Shown piece by piece: positions 13,095 through 18,357 of a DNA stretch of 18,357 bases. Source of the DNA: Microbacteriaceae bacterium (GTDB lineage Bacteria > Actinomycetota > Actinomycetes > Actinomycetales > Microbacteriaceae). The translations under genes and the position numbers were made by a program. The stretch's first letter is position 1; every line of letters begins with the position of its first letter. The notes below the pieces were generated by a model. The model was given only the letters and a program-made list of their open reading frames with translations. It ran no database searches and was not told the DNA's origin. The DNA is taken from positions 1-18,357 of the forward strand of contig JALRLI010000015.1 of NCBI GenBank assembly GCA_023254555.1, given 5' to 3'.

Positions 13095-14522
13095 ATGGGG
13101 CATCGACCAGCACTTCTGCAGACGGCCATGGGTACTCTCAGCGAAGATACCCGTGGCCGTTTTGCGCGCGCCCTCGACGCAGTTTTTTTTTGGATCGGCA
13201 CCCTGACCGCTATCTGGCTGGTCTGGTTGCTCACCAAAGAAACGATCGAGTTCGGTGTGCAACGGCTTTGGTTTCTGCTACCGATTTACCTGCTGCTTGC
13301 GTACCTCGTACTGCCTCGACTGCACACAGGTCTATCGAGAATCTACCTCCCCGATTACTTCATCGGTCGTACCAGAACCCGTGAGGGAATTCTTGGAGAC
13401 CCGGTAAACCTCGCCTTGCTTGGCGAAGAAGCTCAGATTCACGCGGCTATGCGAGCGGCCGGATGGACAGCTGCTGACCCCATCAACGGCAAGTCGACGC
13501 GACGAATCATCACCTCAACTCTCTCCCGCAAGAGCTACGCAGAGGCTCCGGTTTCAGACCTCTACGTATTTAGCAAGCGTCAAGACTTTGCCTATCAGCG
13601 AGAGGTTGATGGCAACCCAGCGCAGCGACACCATGTCAGATTTTGGAAGGCGCCAGAAGGTTGGCTACTCCCCGGTGGTCACAAGGTGGATTGGGTCGCC
13701 GCGGGTACCTACGATCGCAAGGTCGGGTTCAGTCTCTTCACGCTGCAGATCACCCACAAGATTGAGCAGAATACCGATATCGAGCGTGACTATATCGTGC
13801 ACTCGCTCGAATCGGCGAACCCGGTAATCACGACTCAGGTGATCAAAGACTTCTCAACCGGCTATCACTCGCGAAACGGTGGAGGGGACAACATCGAAAC
13901 TGACGGCGACCTGCCGATTATCGACCTCGCGGCAGTGACCCCGGCTACTGTACTCGAGGCAGACACAGAACTCGACTCGTCGACTTCAATTGCGAAGCCC
14001 CTCACGCTGATGCGACCGGTTCGGCCGTTTGGCACGGCCATCGGATCACTCTTGATCTTCCTTCGATCAGGTGCCTGGCTCGGAACCCTGTTCAACATGT
14101 TTGTGCCGGTAGCGTTGTTTCTTGGGGGAAGCGGCACAATCAATTCGAAAACCGGCGAGTTATTGCTCACCGAAGCAGACCTCGCGAAACCCGGCGCCAC
14201 GATAACCGTTGTGTTTCTTTTACTGTTGTTGCTGACCCTGATCGTGCTGCCTCTGACACTCACCGTCAGCGTCTGGCGCGGTCGAAACTGGTCTCGCGTC
14301 ACAGTGATGCTGATGAGCACCGTCACGATCGGGATTGCCATTTTGGCGTACACGAACGGCCTCGGCTACTCCCAAGAGGGTGGCCTACTCGGCGTCTCGC
14401 TGGATATTGCCGTGCTCCTCGCCCTTTCGGGGGCAGATGCCCGACGCTACACGCTTGAACGTCGCGCCTGGGCATCCACCCATCACAGGGTTAGAGCACG
14501 TCGCCTGGCTCGAACGAAATAA
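13095..14522 (+). CDS. LssY C-terminal domain membrane protein
   Basis: A 475-residue membrane protein. Two helices near the N-terminus (about 29-46 and 56-75) are followed by LDPVN-type linker sequence and a soluble domain, about residues 115-270, resembling LssY_C: SDLYVFSKRQDFAYQR, RHHVRFWKAPEG, VDWVAAGTYDRKVG and the conserved NTDIERDYIVHSLE. The C-terminal half (about 310-450) has four or five membrane helices, ending in a basic tail. LssY_C occurs alone or joined to PAP2-type phosphatases and DedA-like domains; its function is unknown, with envelope lipid metabolism a guess. ATG 13095 is used; ATG 13128 (MGTLSEDTRGRF) is possible. A T9 run (13183-13191) lies in codons 30-33. It ends overlapping the convergent helicase gene by 32 nt. 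Confidence 0.82.
   Translation: MGHRPALLQTAMGTLSEDTRGRFARALDAVFFWIGTLTAIWLVWLLTKETIEFGVQRLWFLLPIYLLLAYLVLPRLHTGLSRIYLPDYFIGRTRTREGILGDPVNLALLGEEAQIHAAMRAAGWTAADPINGKSTRRIITSTLSRKSYAEAPVSDLYVFSKRQDFAYQREVDGNPAQRHHVRFWKAPEGWLLPGGHKVDWVAAGTYDRKVGFSLFTLQITHKIEQNTDIERDYIVHSLESANPVITTQVIKDFSTGYHSRNGGGDNIETDGDLPIIDLAAVTPATVLEADTELDSSTSIAKPLTLMRPVRPFGTAIGSLLIFLRSGAWLGTLFNMFVPVALFLGGSGTINSKTGELLLTEADLAKPGATITVVFLLLLLLTLIVLPLTLTVSVWRGRNWSRVTVMLMSTVTIGIAILAYTNGLGYSQEGGLLGVSLDIAVLLALSGADARRYTLERRAWASTHHRVRARRLARTK
13123..13163 (+). terminator. Terminator-like hairpin inside the 5' end of the LssY_C gene
   Basis: CGGCCATGGGTA (13123-13134) and TACCCGTGGCCG (13148-13159) pair over 12 bp in RNA (one G-U pair) around a 13-nt loop, followed directly by TTTT (13160-13163). 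This has the form of an intrinsic terminator with a short U-run. It lies about 54 nt after the lipoprotein stop, yet within codons 10-22 of the LssY_C frame, so it may end lipoprotein transcripts or attenuate LssY_C expression. Confidence 0.5.
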
Positions 14523-16299
14523 GGTCTGCCTCAATCTCTGCCCGCTGCAGGAGTTCGCGCATCTTGCGCTGTTTGTTTCGCGGCACGATTGTGACAACGG
14601 TTCCTGACTTACCAGCGCGCCCAGTACGCCCGGCACGGTGCAAGTAGGTTTTGTACTCGTCTGGTGGATCAGCCTGAACCACGAGGTCGATGTCATCAAC
14701 GTGGATGCCGCGGGCGGCGACATCGGTCGCAACCAGAACGTTGACGCGACCCTTGGTGAGCTTCTCGAGGTTGCGAGTGCGTCGGGCCTGATTCAGGTCA
14801 CCGTGCAAACTCACCGACGGAATACCAACGTCGTCGAGATCATCGGCAAGCATCTCCGCGTACGCGCGAGTGCGCGAAAACACGAGAACCTTGCCTGGTC
14901 GGTCAACCAGCTGGCGAATAACCTCGAGCTTGTCTTCGCGGTTCACCAGCAGTGCGCGGTGATCGATAGTGCCAGACGCCTGATCTTCGCCAGCTACCTC
15001 GTGCACCCGAGGCTCGTTCAGAAACTCTTTCACCAGAGCAGCTACGCCCTGGTCAAGAGTTGCCGAGAACAGCAGGTGCTGGGCATCATGACGAACCGCA
15101 CGCAATAGATTTTGTACCGGCTCTAAGAACCCAAGATCACACATGTGGTCAGCCTCGTCAAGCACAGCGATTTCAACATCACGCAGGTTCAAATGGCCCT
15201 GCGCGATAAGGTCTTCCATGCGGCCAGGCGTTCCGATGATGATATCCACGCCTCGCTGCAGCGCACCAACCTGGCGTGCCTGCGGCACACCGCCGTAGAT
15301 CTGAGTGGTAAACAGGCCCACTGACTGCGCAAGCGGTTGCACCGTGCGGTCAATCTGAAGCGCAAGTTCACGAGTTGGCGCAAGGATGAGCGCCCGAGGG
15401 TTTCGGCCCATCTGGCGCTTGCCTCCTTGACGCTTGCCGCGCTCAGGTTTTTCGGCTGGCGCCTCGTCTGTCTTGGTGTTCTTTGGCTTCGTGCGCAGCA
15501 GTCGCTCTACGAGCGCCGCTCCGAAAGCGATTGTCTTGCCTGAACCCGTTCGGCCGCGACCAAGTACGTCATGACCAGAGAGTACATCTGGAATCGTCGC
15601 AGCTTGAATGGGGAAGGGGCTTGAAGCGCCGAGGTCAGCGAGCGCTCGAACCAGATTATCGCCGAGACCAAGGTCAGCGAAGCTCACCTCGGAGACATCG
15701 CCCGTCGCGGTCATCTGAGCTTCGAGCCGCTCAAGCACTGCGTCATCTGCAGGTGTAAACCGCTCGGAGCCGCGCTCATCAAAGTAGCGTGCGCTTCTGC
15801 GTTCTACGCGGTCGTGCTGTGGATTATCGCGGCGAGGTGCGCGCTCTGAGCGTGGAGCCCAATCGGGGCGGTCTCCGCGAGTTGCACGACTGTGGTGCTC
15901 TTCCCGATCGCGCCTTGGGCGATCGTTGCGTTCGGTTCTGGGTCGGTCGTAGCGAGAACCACGTGCGTCACGCGAGTTGCGGTCGTCACGGTCATAGCGA
16001 GGGCGATCCTCGCGGTCACGACGCGGCGCACGATCATCCCGGTCATAACGAGGACGATCGTCGCGGTCGTAGCGCGAACGCTCAGACCGACCGCCACGCT
16101 CCGAGCGCGCAGCACGATCTTCCGCGTTCCAGCGAGACTTCTTGGGAGCTTCCTCTTCTACGCGGTATCCGCGATGCTTCGGGCTCTTACTTCCAGGCTT
16201 TGTTGCACTCTTGGCACCTGGCCTGCCGCCCGCAGTCTTGCCGCGGCCGGGTTCATAATTTTTGGCAGCTTTAAAGCCGCGTTTTGGATTCTTTGTCAT
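14491..16299 (-). CDS. DEAD-box ATP-dependent RNA helicase with long basic/acidic N-terminal tail
   Basis: An RNA helicase that unwinds or remodels RNA duplexes with ATP. From the ATG at 16299 it has 602 residues. Residues 1-200 are low-complexity (KNPKRGFKAAKN, then RYDRDDR-type repeats), probably disordered and RNA-binding. The helicase core runs 207-590: Q-motif region FADLGLGDNL (F207), PFPIQAATIP, Walker A GRGRTGSGKT (247-256, K255), APTRELA, DEAD (381-384), SAT, then in the second RecA domain VFSRTRAY, VATDVAARGIHVDD and HRAGRTGR (from H554). It ends shortly after the core, so the tail is N- rather than the more usual C-terminal. The upstream in-frame start at 16332 is rejected in favour of 16299, where family-like sequence begins, though the ribosome site is weak. 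The leader is long; such helicases are often cold-induced. Confidence 0.93.
   Translation of the reverse strand: MTKNPKRGFKAAKNYEPGRGKTAGGRPGAKSATKPGSKSPKHRGYRVEEEAPKKSRWNAEDRAARSERGGRSERSRYDRDDRPRYDRDDRAPRRDREDRPRYDRDDRNSRDARGSRYDRPRTERNDRPRRDREEHHSRATRGDRPDWAPRSERAPRRDNPQHDRVERRSARYFDERGSERFTPADDAVLERLEAQMTATGDVSEVSFADLGLGDNLVRALADLGASSPFPIQAATIPDVLSGHDVLGRGRTGSGKTIAFGAALVERLLRTKPKNTKTDEAPAEKPERGKRQGGKRQMGRNPRALILAPTRELALQIDRTVQPLAQSVGLFTTQIYGGVPQARQVGALQRGVDIIIGTPGRMEDLIAQGHLNLRDVEIAVLDEADHMCDLGFLEPVQNLLRAVRHDAQHLLFSATLDQGVAALVKEFLNEPRVHEVAGEDQASGTIDHRALLVNREDKLEVIRQLVDRPGKVLVFSRTRAYAEMLADDLDDVGIPSVSLHGDLNQARRTRNLEKLTKGRVNVLVATDVAARGIHVDDIDLVVQADPPDEYKTYLHRAGRTGRAGKSGTVVTIVPRNKQRKMRELLQRAEIEADLISFEPGDVL
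15979..16074 (-). repeat. Degenerate repeats coding RYDRDDR units in the helicase tail
   Basis: Three exact RYDRDDR units (helicase residues 76-82, 84-90 and 101-107) and several variants (RRDREDR, RYDRPR) lie here. The DNA alternates forms of the tyrosine, arginine and aspartate codons, so repeats are imperfect at base level. Repeats of this kind often vary in copy number between strains. Confidence 0.7.
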
Positions 16300-16528
16300 T
16301 TTTCTTTTCGGGTTTGCGTGAAAAGCACACAAAGTTGACGCGCAGTTACAACGCGATCTTCGCTTCCCGAACGTTACTGGTCGGGCCGTTCACAATGTTT
16401 CAACGAGAGCGGATGCTCTCGGAACCGGCCACAGACATACACAGTAAATATGCCCAAAATGGGCAGTGTCTCAAGCCGACCTTTAAAGTTTAGGTGATTG
16501 TGCCTGTGAAACCTATTCGAGATGTGAA
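16300..16528. promoter_or_regulatory. Helicase upstream region: promoter candidate and two hairpins
   Basis: On the minus strand, TTGAGA (16469-16474) and TATTTA (16445-16450) form a promoter candidate with an 18-nt spacer that contains the inverted repeat TGCCCA (16451-16456) / TGGGCA (16460-16465). A start near 16438 would give a leader of roughly 140 nt. In it lies a 7-bp hairpin CGAGAGC (16404-16410) / GCTCTCG (16415-16421) with loop GGAT, with GGCCG (16384-16388) and CGGCC (16426-16430) able to pair outside it. The TGCCCA hairpin followed by TATTT could instead be the terminator of the upstream gene. No small gene is evident. Confidence 0.45.
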
Positions 16529-17059
16529 TTAGTACACTTCTGCGAGCTCTTCGCGGATCTCGCTAATGAATTCAAGTTCATCTTCGGCAGCATCCTCACC
16601 GGTCTGCAGAACGAAGTTGAAGAACGCCTCAGCGGCATCGAGAAGCTGTGTAATGAGTGTTCTGGCGTGCACATCCAACTCAATATCGCCAACCGTGAAA
16701 TAGGTCTCACCATCACGATCGCGCAGTACCACGTGCACGTCGCGCGTCGGAAACGCGCACTGCCCGACCCCGTCACGCAGGTAGTCATCAATCATCGCGA
16801 CGAGGTACGCCCAGAGTGGCCAGAGGTCGTCCCAAAGCCTCGCATCACTCAGCAAAATCTCGTTGTATGAAAGCTCTAGAACACCCTGGCTCCAGCCAGG
16901 TTGGCTCTGCCGTGCCTCGCGCCAACGCTCAGTGGCGAGCCCCGGCTGCTCGCTAATGCTAATCAGCAGGGTTGGGTCGTTCAGCAGCTTGTCGGTGTCT
17001 TCAACTTCGCGCGCGATGAGCAAAGACTCAGCGTGCAGCTGTGCGGTATTCAAACTCAA
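16529..17059 (-). CDS. Hypothetical acidic cytoplasmic protein
   Basis: I do not recognise this 176-residue protein. It has no signal peptide or membrane helix. It is strongly acidic, ending EDAAEDELEFISEIREELAE. A central part (WDDLWPLWAYLVAMIDDYL) is Trp-rich and helical. A following beta-like part (RDVHVVLRDRDGETYFTVGD) reads like a small ligand- or partner-binding fold, then a helical tail. The frame opens with TTG at 17059, 4 nt after the stop of the lipoprotein gene, so reinitiation is likely; no Shine-Dalgarno is visible and the next TTG at 17053 is equally possible. The long open frame, the operon-like spacing and even composition support a real gene. It lies between a lipoprotein and a helicase gene, which says little about its role. 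Confidence 0.7.
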   Translation of the reverse strand: MSLNTAQLHAESLLIAREVEDTDKLLNDPTLLISISEQPGLATERWREARQSQPGWSQGVLELSYNEILLSDARLWDDLWPLWAYLVAMIDDYLRDGVGQCAFPTRDVHVVLRDRDGETYFTVGDIELDVHARTLITQLLDAAEAFFNFVLQTGEDAAEDELEFISEIREELAEVY

Positions 17060-17063
17060 TCGG

Positions 17064-17543
17064 TTACTGCTTCGGCATTACCGTATACGAAAGGATTGCC
17101 TTTTCACCGCTCACGCCGGGAGCAGCGGTGACTGAAACGGAGTAGTTTGCGTTACTAAACTGACCGTAGCTACCCTCTGCCATTGATGAATCGAGCTCAG
17201 TGCTAAAGCCCGCTGCAACTAGGTCGGCTTTTGCTGCTTCGTAGGCCTTCGCAGGGTCATCTACCTGAAACAGAATCGTCCACGTGCGGGAAGTTCCTTC
17301 ACCGAGGGCGGTTGCTGTAAAGAGTTTGGCGTCAATGACTGGAACCTCGGCGGGCCAGTCTTCTGGCATTGAAACTCCGCCACCTGCATCGATGTCCACG
17401 CTGCCACCGGTCGCGTCTTCGACAGCTTTCTCGGCGACGTTCTCAGTGATAGCCGAGAGCGGGTTACAGGCAGTCAGCGTGAAGACAAGACCAAGCGCAG
17501 TCAGCCCGCTGGCACCAATCACCGCTAATTTGGATTTCAACAT
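17064..17543 (-). CDS. Predicted lipoprotein, function unknown
   Basis: A 159-residue protein with a signal peptide (MLKSKLAVIGASGLTALGLV) and lipobox LTAC, Cys26 being the lipidated residue, so anchored on the outer face of the membrane. After a short acidic linker containing ENVAEKAVEDATGG and the Gly-rich DIDAGGGVSMP come PEDWPAEVPVIDAK, a pattern I associate with small actinobacterial lipoproteins, and a domain of about 90 residues with alternating strands and a helix (DDPAKAYEAAKADLVAAGF). No enzymatic motif is visible. The ATG at 17543 has a GGGGAG ribosome-site candidate 11 nt upstream, slightly far. The gene follows DUF2202 at 75 nt and precedes the acidic hypothetical gene by 4 nt, probably as one operon with the latter. 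Confidence 0.82.
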   Translation of the reverse strand: MLKSKLAVIGASGLTALGLVFTLTACNPLSAITENVAEKAVEDATGGSVDIDAGGGVSMPEDWPAEVPVIDAKLFTATALGEGTSRTWTILFQVDDPAKAYEAAKADLVAAGFSTELDSSMAEGSYGQFSNANYSVSVTAAPGVSGEKAILSYTVMPKQ

Positions 17544-17565
17544 GTTGCGTCACACTCCCCTAGTC

Positions 17566-17584
17566 GTGAGGGAAAACCCCTCAC
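17566..17584 (-). promoter_or_regulatory. Stem-loop upstream of the lipoprotein gene
   Basis: GTGAGGG (17566-17572) and CCCTCAC (17578-17584) form a perfect 7-bp stem with a 5-nt loop, between the DUF2202 stop codon and the lipoprotein start. On the minus strand no U-run follows, so it is more likely an operator or leader hairpin than a terminator. It lies just upstream of the candidate ribosome site. Confidence 0.4.
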
Positions 17585-17618
17585 TTCAAGAGTACTCCCG
17601 GCCTACGTCGGAAACACC

Positions 17619-18224
17619 CTATATTTTGCGGCTGAACGCCTTGAGGTGGTTCTCTGACGCACCCAGCAGCCGGTTGAGTGTAGTGAGGATGACTGGGTCG
17701 CTGGTGGCGGCAATTGATTCTTGCAAATCAGCTATGTCTGTCTGCTCAATCAACACGCCAACGTTGTAGGCCTCGGTAACGCTCTGTGAACCTTGAGCGA
17801 TGAGCTGGTCGAAGAGCGCTTGTAATTCAGGGTTGGTGAACACCCCGAGCTCACTTGAACGCGGATCACTGATTGCGTAGGTCTTGAGCAGGGCGCTCAC
17901 CTGATCTTGGTGCGAGACCTCGCTGCGTTGAATATTCGTGAAGATTTGATCCCCCCACATATCACCGAGCACGGCGTACACATCATGAGCGAGCTTTTCT
18001 TCTTCAGCGAGGTAGACCAGCATCTGATCGATGCTCTGCGACGGAGCTTCAGCTGCTGCTGTATCTTGAGACTCTTCAGCAACCGAGGCTGGTTCGCTCA
18101 CCGTGATTTTTTCTGATTCATTCGACACAAGCACATTTGACAGTGCAAACGCTCCTGCGCCAACAACCAGCGCTCCGCCAACAACGGCGGCAGTTACTGT
18201 GGTTGCTTTGCTTCTTACCTTCAT
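17619..18224 (-). CDS. DUF2202 ferritin-like domain protein, membrane-anchored or secreted
   Basis: A 201-residue protein with a basic N-terminus and one hydrophobic segment (about 12-34) without a lipobox, so either a signal peptide or an N-terminal anchor. An Ala/Glu/Ser linker (40-64) leads to a DUF2202 domain (65-200) of helices bearing conserved acidic and His residues: YLAEEEKLAHDVY (71-83), RSEVSHQDQV (E102, H105), VLIEQTDIADLQ (E160, D163) and SENHLKAF (E191, H193). This E/ExxH layout resembles diiron four-helix proteins of the ferritin-like superfamily; metal binding is inferred, and the cellular role of DUF2202 is unknown. ATG 18224 is preceded by GAGAGGGG about 6 nt upstream, a strong ribosome site. 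Three AAGCTTTG-type repeats lie upstream. Confidence 0.88.
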   Translation of the reverse strand: MKVRSKATTVTAAVVGGALVVGAGAFALSNVLVSNESEKITVSEPASVAEESQDTAAAEAPSQSIDQMLVYLAEEEKLAHDVYAVLGDMWGDQIFTNIQRSEVSHQDQVSALLKTYAISDPRSSELGVFTNPELQALFDQLIAQGSQSVTEAYNVGVLIEQTDIADLQESIAATSDPVILTTLNRLLGASENHLKAFSRKI

Positions 18225-18246
18225 GGTTTTCCCCTCTCGTAGGCAT

Positions 18247-18306
18247 TCAGCTTTGATACCTTCATGCTCGCTGCTGAAGCTTTGTAATAGCTATGAATCA
18301 GCTTTG
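18247..18306. repeat. Three short repeats upstream of the DUF2202 gene
   Basis: TCAGCTTTG (18247-18255), GAAGCTTTG (18276-18284) and TCAGCTTTG (18298-18306), given on the plus strand, share AGCTTTG and are spaced 29 and 22 nt. The last two flank the likely promoter zone (minus-strand TATTAC near 18284-18290). They could be regulator half-sites. The rest of 18307-18357 shows no gene that I can support. Confidence 0.35.
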
Positions 18307-18357
18307 GCGGGGATGTGACTTTCGTCTGGGGTCTAGTCAGCGCCGGGTCGGGCGTGC

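Noticed and set aside
15979..16074. Regular repeats as a possible CRISPR array
   Set aside because: Repeats are imperfect, in frame, without uniform spacers, and encode the helicase tail.
15789..16274. 161-residue plus-strand open frame opposite the helicase tail
   Set aside because: It is created by the Arg/Asp codon repeats of the helicase N-terminus; His/Arg/Asp-rich without a start signal.
284..17564. ACTAGGG motif shared by noncoding sites at 284, 305, 9149 and 17558
   Set aside because: Considered as a common operator. The copy at 17558-17564 is probably part of a ribosome site (TAGGGGAG), CTAG is generally avoided in coding DNA, and four copies of a 7-mer are weak evidence.
9214..18224. 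VIT1 transporter and ferritin-like DUF2202 protein as one iron-handling island
   Set aside because: They are 8 kb apart with unrelated genes between them and no shared regulatory motif that I can see.
1..18357. tRNA, rRNA, insertion sequences, integrase or attachment sites
   Set aside because: No cloverleaf-like, transposase-like or terminal inverted repeat patterns were noticed on reading; not exhaustively computed.

Overview
The window looks like chromosomal DNA of an actinobacterium, most likely a moderate-GC Microbacteriaceae-type organism. This rests on protein character only: an MMPL exporter followed by a YhgE/Pip gene, actinobacterial lipoproteins, an LssY_C protein, a solo LysR effector domain, and frequent leaderless or GTG/TTG starts. 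No search or composition calculation was run. Genes are tightly packed on both strands. I see no tRNA, rRNA, CRISPR array, insertion sequence or phage gene.

Layout. (1) 1-5168 is an export locus. It holds the N-terminal part of a TetR regulator (minus, cut by the window edge), a small DUF5652 membrane protein (minus), and, divergently, a two-gene operon: an MMPL transporter with an unusual C-terminal domain resembling a dead ABC ATPase, coupled by a 4-nt overlap to a YhgE/Pip permease-like protein. (2) 5149-8565 (minus) is a fully overlapping operon in transcription order: leucyl aminopeptidase (M17), DedA membrane protein, M18 aminopeptidase. (3) 8661-9056 (minus) is a small SHOCT membrane protein. 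Divergent from it are a VIT1/CCC1-type Fe/Mn transporter and a LysR effector-binding domain lacking its DNA-binding part, joined by a 4-nt overlap. (4) 10448-12466 (minus) is an acyl-CoA oxidase/dehydrogenase. Divergent from it are a Ser-linker lipoprotein and an LssY_C membrane protein. (5) 14491-18224 (minus) holds a DEAD-box RNA helicase with a 200-residue Arg/Asp-rich N-terminal tail, an unrecognised acidic protein, a lipoprotein, and a secreted or anchored ferritin-like DUF2202 protein.

How they fit. TetR probably controls the export operon; the divergent DUF5652/MMPL promoters share a central inverted repeat. The two aminopeptidases suggest peptide recycling, with DedA as a membrane partner of unknown relation. 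VIT1 and the LysR-like domain appear translationally coupled, hinting at a sensor for metal transport. All three convergent gene pairs overlap at their 3' ends (20, 4 and 32 nt), so convergent transcripts are complementary at their tails.

The most interesting item is the MMPL protein whose last ~200 residues follow the order of an ABC nucleotide-binding domain but lack the Walker A lysine and catalytic glutamate, directly before a gene for an ABC-2-like membrane protein.
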